The notes under the pieces are model-generated. The model did no database searches and was not told the origin of the DNA. It worked only from the letters and a program-made list of their open reading frames with translations. The position numbers were made by a program, and so were the translations under genes. DNA of 64,000 nt. Source: Asterias amurensis. Taxonomy: Eukaryota > Echinodermata > Asteroidea > Forcipulatida > Asteriidae. Every line of letters begins with the position of its first letter. The stretch's first letter is position 1. The stretch is taken from assembly GCF_032118995.1 (NCBI RefSeq), contig NC_092669.1, positions 10,105,501 through 10,169,500 of the forward strand, given 5' to 3'. Below, one piece after another: positions 35,330 to 46,454 of this stretch.

Positions 35330-35759
35330 TTGTCCGACTCTGACTGATGTGGCCGGCCTTCATTATTTTCTTTAATTTATAATGTGTGGACATCAACACC
35401 AATTATGTTTCATGGTAATTAAAAACGACTTGCAGGAAGTTTTGAATAAAAGTTCCTAACTAACCTTTGTAAAAAAAAAGTGTCCAGTTATTATTATTGC
35501 TGAAACTGAAATGTTCTTCACTTTGGTGCGACTTTCTCATCATGTTGAACTAGGACTTAGGTCTCGTATTTGTTGCCATAAATTACCGCCAATGTTCTGT
35601 GATGTATAATATAAAACAAAATTCCTGTTGTGTTTTTATGGTGAGTGCATTATTTTAAAAAAATAACTACAAGGCTTCATCGATTTAATTGCTCAAGCTC
35701 GGCTTTATCTGATCAGCAGAGTGTGAGTTCGAGTCCCAGTCATGACACTGTGTCCTTAA

Positions 35760-36128
35760 AGCCATTGGACCCTTTCGGTAAACAGTATTGTCCAAGGCCC
35801 ACACTTTGTGTACCATAACTTCTATATCAAATAGCAAACCTGTGAAAATTTAGGCTCAATCGGTCATCGGAGTCGGGAGAAAACAACGGAAAAACCCACC
35901 CTTGTTTCCACGCGTTTCGCCGTGTCATGACATGTGTTTAAAAAAAAAATCGGTATTTCTCGTTAACGAGAATTTATATTGTTTTGCTGTTTTCTCAAAA
36001 AGTAAAGCATTTCATGGAATATTATTTCAAGAGAAGTCTTTCATCATTGCCTTCTGTAAACCCTGTAAGTTATTTGTAAATCTGTGAACTTTTATTTTTT
36101 TTTTCTGAATCGAAAGGATCCAATGGCT
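35760..36128 (+). mobile_element. Family C MITE, first of a tandem pair (369 bp)
   Basis: TTAA 35756-35759 and 36129-36132. AGCCATTGGACCCTTTCGGT / CGAAAGGATCCAATGGCT. Internal palindrome TCTCGTTAACGAGA. Confidence 0.92.
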
Positions 36129-36132
36129 TTAA

Positions 36133-36497
36133 AGCCATTGGACCCTTTCGGTAAACAGTATTGTCCAAGTCCCACACTTCGTGTATCACAACTTATATGT
36201 AAAATAACAATCCTGTGGAAATTAAGGCTCAATCGGACATCGCAGTCGGGAGAAAATAACGGGAAAACCCACTCCTGTTTTCGCGCGTTTCGCCGTGTCA
36301 TGACATGTGTTTATAACAAATCCGTAATTCTCGTTAACGAGAATTTATATTGTTTTATTGTTTTCTCAAAAAGTAAAGCATTTCATGGAGTATTATTTCA
36401 AGAGAAGTCTTTCATCATTGCCTTCTGTAAACCCTGTAAGTTATTTGTAAATCTGTGAACTTTAATTTTTTTTCTGAACCGAAAGGGTCCAATGGCT
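36133..36497 (+). mobile_element. Family C MITE, second of the pair (365 bp)
   Basis: Shares TTAA 36129-36132 with the first copy; TTAA 36498-36501 on the right. The two copies are about 95% alike by eye. Confidence 0.92.
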
Positions 36498-36597
36498 TTA
36501 AGCAAGACACTTAATTAATCTTTACTTTGCCCATCAGACTCTACGTATGTAAAGCTTTAGGTAGTGTGTTGTTATAAAAACTATCAACGCCTGTTAA

Positions 36598-36991
36598 AGA
36601 CACTGGACACTATTGGTAATTGTCAAAGACTAGTCTTCGCAGTTGGTGGATCTCAACGAATGCATAAAATAACAAGCCTGTGAAAATTTGAGCTCAATTG
36701 GTTGTCGAAGTTGGCAGATATTAATGAAAGAAAAAAGCACCCTTGTCGCACCATTCATGGTCAAACGAAGTTGTGTGCTTTCAGATTCCTGATTTCGAGA
36801 CCTCAAGTTCTAAATCTGAGGTCTCAAAATCAAATTCGTGGAAAATGACTTCTTTCTCGAAAACTACGTTTCTTCAGAGGGAGCTGTTTCTCAAAATGTT
36901 TTATACTATCAACCTCTCTCCATTACTCGTAATCAAGAAAGGTTTTATGATAATAATTATTTTGAGTAATTACCAATAGTGTCCACTGCCT
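36598..36991 (+). mobile_element. Family A MITE, complete (394 bp)
   Basis: TTAA 36594-36597 and 36992-36995, immediately after the SINE remnant. Confidence 0.92.
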
Positions 36992-37281
36992 TTAAATCGA
37001 ACACTACACTTATCACAAGAAAAGGGGTTATCCCAGTGTCTGGCAGTGCGACTTTCTTCAATCATGACAGCATGAAGACTAACGTAGAAAGGGAGCAAGA
37101 CAAAAATGAGAGTGGAGACAAAGCTAAGGTTTTGTAAAACCTTTACAAAACCTTGGCTTGGTTTTGTAAAACTTTTACAAAATCGTGGATTGGTCTCCAC
37201 CATCATTTTTTTAAAGGCTCCTAGCTTTTCTTCATAGCAAATAAAATTTGTTATTGTTGTAACCATTGTACTTTGTTGCAG

Positions 37282-37398
37282 CCATACCATGCAGTAGCAA
37301 CCCATGCAGTAACGGAGGGACCTGCCAAGCCTTCATGGACCACTACGTTTGCCTGTGTGATGAGTTCTGGAGAGGCAAACATTGCCAGTTGTTTAAAG
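37282..37398 (+). CDS. LDLRAD3-like receptor, exon 2: EGF-like domain
   Basis: Phase 1-1 exon preceded by TTGTTGCAG and followed by GTAAAG. It encodes residues 28-66 with a complete six-cysteine EGF-like pattern: Cys31, 36, 42, 51, 53, 62, with NGGTC and a C-x-C pair before the aromatic/glycine loop. I see no calcium-binding DxxE consensus at its start. Vertebrate LDLRAD3, as I recall it, has three LDLa modules and no EGF module, so this exon is the main departure from that family. Confidence 0.85.
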
Positions 37399-37462
37399 GT
37401 AAAGTCTTGGCTCACATTGCAAGAAAACCACACCAAAGGCCTTGCTGCTCAACATATGTACT

Positions 37463-37878
37463 TAAGCTTGGGCGATACCACGATATTATCGAATATCGCG
37501 ATACTAATTTGGAAACGATTTTGATATCGGTGTATGGGTAAAAACCAAAATTAATATCCTTTATCCCCGATGCAAATTTAACATCTATTATATCGGATCG
37601 ATTTGGTTTTAATCGATATATCGCGATATTGACTAAGTATCGCAATATCGCGATGTATTTCCTAGCTGAGACATCTTGCACCCCATAGGTTTGGAGTAAA
37701 ACCTGAAGAACAGGTCATTAGAACACCTCTCTTATGCTATGACTGTCTCTTCAACAACTTTCACTGGGAGTTTGAAGACTGATGATGTCAAATTTGATTA
37801 ATCGCGATTATGTTGAATATCGCGATATATTGTCGGCGATATATAGTGAATAAAATAAATTGATATCGCCCAAGCTTA
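37463..37878. mobile_element. CGATATCG-rich hAT-like element, copy 1
   Basis: TAAGCTTGGGCGATA / GATATCGCCCAAGCTTA ends. Flanked by TATGTACT (37455-37462) and TTTGTACT (37879-37886), an 8-bp duplication with one mismatch. The AT-rich arms are CGATATCG palindromes around a unique centre. It carries a SINE tail at 37531-37589. Confidence 0.82.
37531..37589 (+). mobile_element. 5'-truncated SINE tail inside the CGATATCG element
   Basis: ATATCGG at 37524-37530 and 37590-37596 is the target duplication. The related copy at 43078-43436 lacks the insertion. Confidence 0.82.
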
Positions 37879-38155
37879 TTTGTACTATGGAGTATTGTTT
37901 TAAGCTTTGCTTGGTGTCCAGAATCAAGCCAGGTTCATACTTCCTGGGAATAAGAATGTGATAACGAATTTTGATGTCACAAATTAGCAACGAATAATTC
38001 CCATCAGTTGAAATGTGCTAACTCCTGCATAACATTCGCAGCGAAAACGGGGCTGTGACATCAAAATTTGTATCGCATTCGCAGGAAGTATGAACCGGGC
38101 TTTAGTCTCGCGACGAATAAACTAAGTACAATTTTTTTAAATATTTAATTTCCAG

Positions 38156-38293
38156 GTTTTGCAGACTCACCTCCGATAACAGCCCTCTGTAGCGTTCAGG
38201 AGTTCCGATGTTATAGCGGCCATTGTGTTCCAGAGAGATTCGTCTGTGACGGCACAAAGGACTGTGTGGATGGGAGTGATGAGAAAGACTGCA
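38156..38293 (+). CDS. LDLRAD3-like receptor, exon 3: LDL-receptor class A module 1
   Basis: Phase 1-1 exon with acceptor TTTCCAG and donor GTAAGT. Residues 68-112 form a canonical LDLa module: Cys78, 85, 90, 97, 103, 112, with [16 protein letters not shown] carrying the acidic residues that bind calcium in this fold. The module folds outside the cell and usually binds basic patches of protein ligands. A 383-bp family-B hairpin transposon starts 45 bases after the donor. Confidence 0.9.
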
Positions 38294-38338
38294 GTAAGTG
38301 AACAGATTTTTTTTAAGTTGATTTTTTTAGTTTGTTAA

Positions 38339-38721
38339 AGGAACACGTTGCCTTGGATCGGACGAGTTGGTCTATAAAAAGCGTTTGAAACCGTTTGTTA
38401 TGAAATGCATATGGTTAGAAAGATGTTTTAAAAGTAGAATATAATGATCCACACAAGTATCACTCAAAACTGTACGGTTTACTTTTTACGTCGCGAACTA
38501 TCACGGTCGGCCATTTATGGGAGTCAAAAGTTTGACTCCCATAAATGGCCGACCGTGTTATTGGACGAGGTAAAAAGAAAACCACGCAATTTCAAGGCAT
38601 ATTTGTGTAGATCATTATATTCTACTTTTACAACATCTTTCGAACCATATGCATTTTATAACAAACGGTTACAAAACGCTTTTCAAAGACCAACTCGACC
38701 GATCCAAGGCAACGTGTTCCT
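38339..38721. mobile_element. Family B hairpin MITE in intron 3 (383 bp)
   Basis: TTAA 38335-38338 and 38722-38725. It lies 45 bases downstream of the exon 3 donor. Confidence 0.93.
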
Positions 38722-38763
38722 TTAAATTTACCCATTCAGTTTTCCTTGTTGTGATTTATAATT

Positions 38764-38946
38764 TCATATTTGAAATAACAAGACTCCAAAGATGAAAGTG
38801 TCCGAGAGCATTTTGTCGAAAACAGCAAGTAGAAAAGCCAAATTGAAGGCTTTCGTGATCGGACTCTTCTTGGTCATAGCATGAACACCTTCAGGAAAGC
38901 AACTTGAAATAATTTGCAACAGCAGCAGTTGTGCCGTTGACGCCAT
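38764..38946 (-). CDS. Small hypothetical ORF inside intron 3 of the LDLRAD3-like gene
   Basis: A 60-residue frame begins MASTAQLLLLQIISSCF with A at -3 and G at +4. It contains two hydrophobic stretches (start, and about residues 34-58). The frame is open further upstream to 39018. Its codons do not derive from any repeat family I identified. It ends 43 bases from a family-B hairpin. No homologue is recognised; it may be a retrocopy fragment or chance. Confidence 0.15.
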   Translation of the reverse strand: MASTAQLLLLQIISSCFPEGVHAMTKKSPITKAFNLAFLLAVFDKMLSDTFIFGVLLFQI

Positions 38947-39259
38947 TTTGATTGATGCCTCAAACATACGGCGTTTCTCCACCGGGTGATGGCGTGTACT
39001 GCTTGATCGTAATGCCATGTGTCATTTCACACAAGTGATCTCGGTGATTCTAAACAGGGATGCGATTTTTGGGGGAGGTCTTGATCCAGTTTGATTATAA
39101 TGTGGGTCCGTGGTGATTTCATCACACAGATTCATTTAAATTTGTGATTTTATTACACGGATGCGATTTCAATGCATTTGACCATCGTTTAGAGATCTTG
39201 TGTGAAACAGGCTTTTGTGGGACTAGTAACGATATTTGAACTGTCCATTATCTTACTAG

Positions 39260-39394
39260 GTTCTGTGATACCGACGTTGGCGTGTGCTATGTGGGAGTTT
39301 GACTGTGGAAAAGGAGCCTGCGTACCTAAGGAGAGACAATGTGATAGAATTAGAGATTGTAGCAACGGTGAAGATGAACATAACTGCGAAAACG
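39260..39394 (+). CDS. LDLRAD3-like receptor, exon 4: LDL-receptor class A module 2
   Basis: Phase 1-1 exon, acceptor CTTACTAG and donor GTAGGT. Residues 114-157 form a second LDLa module with Cys121, 128, 133, 140, 146, 155. Its calcium loop is less canonical than module 1: it reads [16 protein letters not shown], with Arg-Ile where Gly-x is usual, so calcium affinity may differ. The following intron is 8.6 kb. I looked there for a third LDLa exon and found none. Confidence 0.88.
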
Positions 39395-39525
39395 GTAGGT
39401 TGTTATTAATCAGAAAATGTTGCAAACTGCTTATTAACTATTTTATAAGGCTTCATTTAGCCTTCATTATGCAGAGCCCGAATATACAGGTAACCAGGTA
39501 AACCAAAAGGACCTGTGGTGTCAAT

Positions 39526-40414
39526 CAGACCTTCGTTTATAGAAATAGAAGGAGCTCTTTTAATCGCTCTCCTGAAAATACTCAGGAGCTCAATTTGAGC
39601 TCCTAAAAAATCACTCATCTTAGATTGTCCAGGAGCTCAATTTGTTTGATAGCATACTCGGTTTATGATTACTAAAATGGTCAGGTCGGATCGGACTCGG
39701 ACGTACACAAATAAAATGTACAGACAAAATAAAGTAAAACAACCCGATCCCACTCCCGTGTGACAAAATACCGCACGATTTTAAGGTTTTATGTTTAACC
39801 TTTCCTTTTTTTCTTAAATGTTTTCACATTTGATATAAAGCATTAGAAAATATAAATTTTCTTACGAGAAAATACGTCGTTGATCCATGGTTGGTCTAGT
39901 AGTAGTTCTAGTATTGCATGGACGACGTATACAGCAGCGTGTGTACATACGTACGTGTAGTAATGTACCCGGCTGCGAGTTCGTAAAGCTAGCAATCTGT
40001 TAATTGCGCTGCTCAATCTCGAGATTGCACAACAGATGTTTTATTGAGCTACGTACGTTGACGGTATGCGCTTCGCCCTTGCATTTGCGCCGCCTGGAAA
40101 TGCGCGAAAACTCGCACGTGACACGTCGAGTCTTGTCTCAATGCGTTTATTGCTGGTTCGCGTAGATTTTACCATTAGAGGGCCTTTAATATCACGCTAG
40201 TGCATCGTTCCAAAGCGACCTCTAGCGTTCAATGTTTCTTTTATTTATTGTTGCACGCAAAGTAACAACGACTGACGTGAAATATGCTTTTGTATTATAA
40301 ATAAAATACACCGCAATGATCGAGGAGGAGCGCTGTCGATCGCGCACCTGAAGAAAGCCCCAGGAGCGCGGTAGGAGCGCGATCGTGATCGCGCTCCTCA
40401 AAAACGAAGGTCTG
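39526..40414. mobile_element. Inverted-repeat element M (CAGACCTTCGTTT ends), about 890 bp
   Basis: CAGACCTTCGTTTATAG at the left and AAAAACGAAGGTCTG at the right. It contains AGGAGCTC-rich and GCGCGATCGTGATCGCGC palindromes near its ends. It interrupts a repeat (N) whose other copy at 45515-45561 is continuous here. Exact ends are uncertain. Confidence 0.6.
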
Positions 40415-40671
40415 TTTAGTAAATGCCAAAAATAGTTAACGGCCTGACGATTTGACCCTAGCAGAGTCTTCCTCGAAGGCTTAGTGACAACATAATATAC
40501 ATGTACAGAACCATTGTTTGAAGCTTTGTGTGGTCTTGGCATATTTGAACTGTATACTCTCCTGAGCAGAATATACTGCTCATAAAGTCAGGTACTGCTC
40601 AGAATGTCAGGACCACAAGGGCTCTTTTCAGAGCCAACACTTAAACAAAAGAGATTCACACATGGTTGTAT

Positions 40672-40971
40672 CGTGGCATGTCAAGAGCACCGGATTCAAG
40701 CTCTGGTGTTTGATCAGCAGAGTGTGGGCTCGAATCTCGGTCGTGACACTTGCTACGTAAAATTGAGGAGGTAGTGCTTTCTGCTCTACCGGCCAGGCTT
40801 CGGACTGATGATACCCAAGCCTACATCCGTATGGACTGTAAAAGGGGTAACCCTGTTTCAGCCCTAGGAGTAGGTGGCAACGGCCTCTGGACAAAAATAA
40901 TTGTAGCCCACACCTTGACGTGGCCTTCAGGCCTTGTGTGTCTGGAGACTTGCATAAAAAAAAAAAATCAA
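40672..40971 (+). mobile_element. tRNA-Leu-derived SINE with A-rich tail
   Basis: The tRNA-like head contains AAGAGCACCGGATTCAAGCT (anticodon position CAA) and GGGCTCGAATCTCGGTCGTG (B box). A 200-bp body with GGTAACCCTGTTTCAGCCC follows and ends in TTGCATAAAAAAAAAAAA. This is the most complete SINE in the window. Confidence 0.78.
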
Positions 40972-41094
40972 ACACACAAAAAATCAGCAAGTTGATTATT
41001 TATCAATAGTTTCTTCCCAAACATGAACAGGTAACTATAAGTATAACATAAGTAGTGAAATGGAAATACATGAATAGAAAGAGAGAGTCAGAAA

Positions 41095-41290
41095 GCACAC
41101 CCCAAAGAGAAAAAGAAAGGGGTAAACAATGAAAAGGGGGTGGGGCGGAGGGAAGGGGTGTTTAACCACAAGAAGATGGATACACAAAGGACAATTTTGA
41201 GGGTTGAAAGAGAGTGAAAAAATAATGAATTAGTGGATAAGGCAGACTGAAAGGGGGATATCTGTGGGGAAAGGGGAGGGGGAAGGCAAA
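41095..41290. repeat. Purine-rich (G/A) stretch
   Basis: Strongly strand-biased GAAAGGGG-type sequence with few C or T bases; the 73-codon minus-strand frame here is compositional. Confidence 0.6.
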
Positions 41291-41523
41291 GGGTTATAAG
41301 TCGTTTCAATCTGCATGATCTTCACTATTTTCTTAATTGGTTCCTTAAAGTGGTTTTGAGAGAGGGAGAGAGAGAGCGAGAAACTGTTTTTGTGCCAAAA
41401 GGTGTGAGCACTGTCACAGACACCACTATAGTTGGACAGCGCCCTCTAGAGTCCAGAGCTCATACTATGTAGTATTGAGATGGTAGTATTGAGGGTTGTA
41501 GATCGAAGGTCATAGGTCTTAAT

Positions 41524-42160
41524 TAGTGCTGGGCGAATAGTGACATTTTGTTATTCGGATACTGCTGGCCAACTATCCGAAATTAACCGGATATTCGAAT
41601 AGCTTTTTCGCCGCAAGAGGGCGCTATTAAAAAAATAAATTAAAAAAAATATTTTTTTTGCCGTTAGAGGGTGCTGTTCGTTTGTGAATGAGATCTTATG
41701 GGCGGATTGATATTAGTTTTAGACAGTGTCACTCGGTTCATTCATAAAAATGACCGGATCTAATTTAAAGATGGCGATTTGCTTTTTGTTTTGATCGTGA
41801 TTGACTCTACGTGAAGGAAAACTTTTGTAATCTTTGAACAAATTACGTGTGAAATGTCATTGTTTTAACTCTTCACGGAGTTGAGCATAGTTAAATACTT
41901 AATTTATGCTGTTTTATGCTGTCTTTTAATAGAAGTCTCATAAGAATTCAGACAAAACATTCATATCAGTTGACGTCCGCGGATATTCGGATATTAAAGA
42001 ATATCCGGTTACTCGGTTGTAATTACAGAATTATCCGGTTTGTAAATAGGTATTCGCGCCCTATGCGGATATTCGGTTAAGAAAAAAAAGGCATTCGCGG
42101 TTACGGATAGGAAAACCTATTCGCCATTAACCGGATATTCAAATAATTCGCCCAGGCCTA
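41524..42160 (+). mobile_element. hAT-like element, 637 bp, copy 1
   Basis: Perfect 8-bp duplication GTCTTAAT at 41516-41523 and 42161-42168. Ends TAGTGCTGGGCGAAT / ATTCGCCCAGGCCTA; the 5'-TAGTG fits the hAT YARNG terminus. Arms of CCGGATATTCGG palindromes flank about 280 bp of unique sequence. No transposase. Confidence 0.88.
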
Positions 42161-42549
42161 GTCTTAATGCTCTATTTACAGTCAGAGTCTGATTCTTGCA
42201 GTCCTCATTTGCAAGAACAAAGACTATTGTCGGCTTGTTTATTTGTTCTGTTGTCTTTAAAAGGGTTATTGTCTACTTAGTTCCTTTTGTCTATTGTTTA
42301 AACAGTAAAGTATGTGAACAAATAGAAAGGAAAAAATGTGTATTGCCCCCATGTCAGAATGTAGCACTGTGCCTTGCTCACAATTTTTTGAGTCAAAATT
42401 GCTTAAAATTTTGGTTTGTTTTTGCTAAGCGCAAAATTGCAGAGATCTGGTAACAATCAATGCGTGTTACATGTGCTACTGGTCAGTCACCCATTTCTGC
42501 TTAGCAAATTTGTGTGCAATCTGCTCTATACAATTTGGCCTGGTCATAT

Positions 42550-42847
42550 TCCAAGTAAATAATGTATAAATCTGTGAAGTTTTCAAAATAAAACCCTGAA
42601 AAATCAAAGAGCAATATTTTCAGGAGAGTCGTGTTAATCCGTTCTACATGCTTAAACAATTGTTCGTCTCGCTGAGACACTAATTATTTTGTGTGAAATT
42701 ATTTTACTCACTAACTTCTCAAAAACTACAGCACCTCGGCAAGTAATATTTTAAAGGAAGCTTTCAACCATCATTCAAACCGTGTGAGCTTAATGTAAAT
42801 CTGTGGACGTTTGTGTTTTGTGTCTTACAAAAAGTGCCCCAAATCCT
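42550..42847 (+). mobile_element. Family G MITE, left end lost
   Basis: Right end ACAAAAAGTGCCCCAAATCCT-TTAA (42848-42851). The left end grades into unassigned sequence. Confidence 0.65.
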
Positions 42848-43077
42848 TTAAGTTGAAACACTTGCCGTAGATGACAAACACTAAGATCACTGAGCATCTT
42901 GAGAGCTTATCGTCATCTGACACATCGTCTTGAAGACAAAATTGGTAAATCTAAGAGGAGTCCTGAATAGATTACCAGCAGGTGATCTATCTTCGCACCA
43001 TCGAGCGAAGAAACCCAGTAATTCAATTAAGAATGTTTGCTGTTATTCCCAGAAACATTGAAGCTGTGGTTTTTTCT

Positions 43078-43436
43078 AAGCTTGGGCGATATCGATTTAT
43101 TTTATTCACGATATATCGCCCACAATATATCGCGATATTCGATATAATCGCGATTAATTAAATTTGACATCATCAGTCTTCTAACTCCAAGTGAAAGTTG
43201 TAGAAGAGACAGTCATAGCATAAGAGAGGTGTTCTAATGACCTATTCTTCTGGTTTTACTCCAAACCTATGGGGTGCAAGATGTCTCAGCTAGGAAATAC
43301 ATCGTGAAATTGCGATATTTACTCGATATATCGCGATATATCGATATTTCGATTAAAACCAAATCAATCCGATATCGAAATCGTTTCCAAATTAATATCG
43401 CGATATTCGATAATATCGTGATATCGCCCAAGCTTA
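43078..43436. mobile_element. CGATATCG-rich hAT-like element, copy 2
   Basis: AAGCTTGGGCGATATCG / CGATATCGCCCAAGCTTA. Inverted relative to copy 1; the unique centre (AAGATGTCTCAGCTAGGAAA) matches. No clear 8-bp duplication. Confidence 0.78.
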
Positions 43437-44319
43437 GAATTTTTACAGGTTGGGTTTGTGCGTATCTAGGCCGTCGTCAAGCTGACATTGACACTGAACA
43501 ATTTCAGCAGGCCTGGAATTACACATGGGCCATGACCTATTTAAGCACAAAAACTAGCTAAGCACAACAAGATTTTGCTTACCTGCAGGCTGGCATACAT
43601 GTAGTGTATCTGTCAATCAAAACCATGTTGGTGATGTTGAACGGTCAAACAGTAAGAGGGTTGACTTTGTGTTGCTTATGCATTCATGATATCATTGCAG
43701 GCTGGCATCTATCATTCAAAACAGGATGATGTTAAATGGGTAAACAGTAGTAGGGTTAAGTTTATAAAAAGTACATCAGTCAAAATCTTATATCCAAGCC
43801 ATTTCATTAAATAGGCCTAATAATAATAATACATGGCTCCGTACGTGTATATCGCTCGTGTACATCATGTACCAGTCACTCAGTAACCCTTAAGGCACTT
43901 TAGCGTTGAGTAATTTTCTTCAAGGTTTTGTGGAGCTATGTTTTTGAAGAATGACATGTGTAAGACCTACTCCTTTTACATAGCACTATGTTTGGTTTAC
44001 AAGGTGCTGTGGCGCACTGCTGACTGTCACAAACTCCAATTATAAAAAAGAAAAAAAGAGATTTGAATCCCATTTACAAATCACATACAGCTTCCTTTTT
44101 GGTAAAATGTGTGAACTTGGCACCTGAGATACAGCTGCTGCTGTGAATGATGTGGAAATGTTTTCCTTTACACTCATGTATGGCCAACATGTCACTGTGA
44201 TCAACTGGGCCAAATTTCATGAAACCTGTAGGCACGAAAACGTACTAAGCGCAGAAAAGAATTGCTTAACAGAAACAGGTTGCCTGTCAAAATTACATTA
44301 AGTTCAGATTGTTGTGACT

Positions 44320-44480
44320 TCATGGAGGCAACAAAGGCGACAAATTGGGGCAACAAATTGCCCCAATGCCTTGGTGCCCTTGCAATGATACAGTAGAAGT
44401 TTACAACTTCCCTATAGGGTGCCCTTTACCAAAGAGAAAATGCCTTGGTGCCCTTGCCCTTTCAAAAACTAGGCATACAG
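44320..44480. repeat. Family I fragment
   Basis: CATGGAGGCAACAAAGGCGA, GGGTGCCCTTTACC and GAGAAAATGCCTTGGTGCCC. Confidence 0.6.
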
Positions 44481-44783
44481 GGCTGTAGTGTCCCACTCAA
44501 TTTTTCCTTAGAATTTTTGCAAGCGGAACTTTCTACCTAGGGTTTTGTGTTCATGGAGTGTCCCTTAGCAGAATTTCTATGTCATGAAGCTGTTCACAGT
44601 AATAATATCAAAGTCTTATGTAGCGAACGTATCTACCAAACAAGGTACTCAAGGCGCTGAGAATATACAAACTTTCAGAAAGATAGGTTATTGTAGGGAT
44701 GAATTTTGAGACGCAATTAGCTAGCACCTTAGAAGGGTTAACAAGGTGCTACAAGTACGCAAGGGTAAATGCTGGCTAACCTG

Positions 44784-45024
44784 GGCCCAATTTCATAGAG
44801 CTGCTAAGCACACAAACTTGCTTAGCATGAAATGTTTGCCTTGATAAAAACAGGATTTCCTAACCAAATTTCTACGCGATTTTTCAAGTTGAGCATACAA
44901 CAGCTGAATACCAGTAACTAGGAAATGCAACAAAATGAAAATTCGGTTGGTAATCCGTTTTTATCAAGGAAGAAATTTCATGCTAAGCAAATTTTCGTGC
45001 TTAGCAGCTCTATGAAATTGGGCC
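44784..45024. mobile_element. H1 MITE (241 bp)
   Basis: CTG before and CTT after. AAATTTCATGCTAAGCAAAT and internal CAGCTGAATACCAGTAACTA words match the copy at 62600. Confidence 0.85.
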
Positions 45025-45026
45025 CT

Positions 45027-45177
45027 TCAGTAAGCACACGAGTGACGTAACAATGCAAACCATGGTGAACGCGCATGCAGGCCTAGAAATTTTCTGCTTA
45101 CTTGAGAAATCATGGTGAAATACGGTAAGCACAAAAATGTGATTACCGGTAAACAGCTTTATGAAATTGGGACCAGG
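45027..45177. mobile_element. H2 fragment abutting the H1 copy
   Basis: AGTAAGCACACGAGTGACG to TTTATGAAATTGGGACC; only the right terminus is recognisable. Confidence 0.5.
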
Positions 45178-45564
45178 AAGTGACTCTAAGGATAGAGGAA
45201 TAGTGATCCAGAAATCCAAGTTGGTAACTGAGAAGGAAGCTAGCGCTTAGCTGTTTTTGGGTCAGGCATTGGGGAATATTTTGACATAGCAGAGCGCTCT
45301 TCTAAAAATTGTGCATTTTACTCCGACAAAAACATCTCCAGATCACGCGAGCAACAGATTTTCAAACTTTCATCGAATGTCAACAGCTGAAATTATTGGC
45401 TCATGTTATGTCGAATGTTGAGCTGTGCAATCCAGAATGAACTAATTTTCACTACGTAGAAAGAAAATGTAGCTGAAACTTACCCAAAAACAGAAAATAG
45501 GAATAGCTGGTGCAAACTGCTTACCAACCAAAGGACCTATGGTATTAATGCAAAAAATAGTTGA

Positions 45565-45941
45565 AGGCAGTGGATACTATTGGTAATTTCTCAAAATATT
45601 TGTTAGCATAAAAACTTACTTGTTAATGAGTAATGGGGACAGGTTGATGTGATAGTATAAAACATTGTGAGAAACAGCTCCCTCTGAAGTAATGGAGAAA
45701 GAAGTAATTTTCCACAAATTTGATTTTGAGACCTCAGATTTAAAACTTGAGGTCTCGAAATCAACCATCTAAACGCACACAACTTCGTGTGACAAGGGTT
45801 ATTTTTCTGTCATCATTATCTCGCAACTTCGATGACCGATTGAGCTCAAATTTTCACAGGTTTGTTATTTTATGCATACGTGTTGAGATCCACCAAGTGA
45901 GAAGACTGGATTTTGACAATTACCAACAGTGTCTACTGCCT
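45565..45941 (-). mobile_element. Family A MITE in repeat N
   Basis: TTGA 45561-45564 (mutated TTAA) and TTAA 45942-45945. The empty site in the related repeat at 40436-40440 reads TTAAC. Confidence 0.9.
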
Positions 45942-45952
45942 TTAATGGCCTG

Positions 45953-46200
45953 GGCCCAATTTCATGGCTCTACTTACCGTAAGTACAGAATCGGCACTTA
46001 CGGAAGCAGGGAATTCTGTGCTTACGGCAAGCATATTTCACGGGTTAGCGGCGAATTTTGGCTCCTGCGCGTGCGTACTCCACGTTACTAGGCATTTTAC
46101 GCTTAAAAGGCTAGTGCAGAAATTTGGCGCTTGCACGTAAGCAGGGAATCATGATCGTAAGCGTAGAATTCGGCGGTAAGCAGAACCATGAAATTGGGCC
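45953..46200. mobile_element. H2 MITE (248 bp) with CTG duplication
   Basis: CTG 45950-45952 and 46201-46203; the empty site near 40440 reads GGCCTGACG. Confidence 0.9.
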
Positions 46201-46454
46201 CTGATGTTTTGACCCTAGCAAAGTCCTTCTCAAAGGCTAAATGACAACACAACAAACATGAACAGGTAACTAAGTGTACCATAAGTAAGTAGAAAAAACA
46301 TGAATAGACTAAGAGAGTCTGAAAGCACACTAACGCAAAATTAAATCTTAAGATAAGTTTCTGCGAGAATGTCTTGTTTTCTTTGTTGCACTTGGACAAC
46401 TGATGTATTTCTATTTGAAACTTGAATCTGAATTAGGAATGAGTTTCCCCAGCG

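Larger units (their letters stand above)
35645..36593 (+). mobile_element. tRNA-Leu-like SINE split by two family C elements
   Basis: The left piece ends GTTCGAGTCCCAGTCATGAC-ACTGTGTCC; the right piece (36502 on) continues GCAAGACACTTAAT. Together they restore the GTGTCCTTAAGCAAGACACTT word usual for such SINEs. Confidence 0.7.
45515..46335 (+). repeat. Interspersed repeat N, interrupted by family A and H2 copies
   Basis: Flanking pieces CCAAAGGACCTATGGTATTA, AAAAAATAGTTGA, TTTTGACCCTAGCAAAGTCC and GAACAGGTAACTA match 39495-39525, 40420-40500 and 41024-41040, where the A and H2 insertions are absent. Confidence 0.75.

Noticed and set aside
42196..42453. Cys-rich frame with CEQIERKKCVLPPCQN, considered as another EGF or LDLa exon in intron 4
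   Set aside because: Cysteine spacing fits neither fold, and a phase-1 entry from the nearest AG meets an in-frame TAG.
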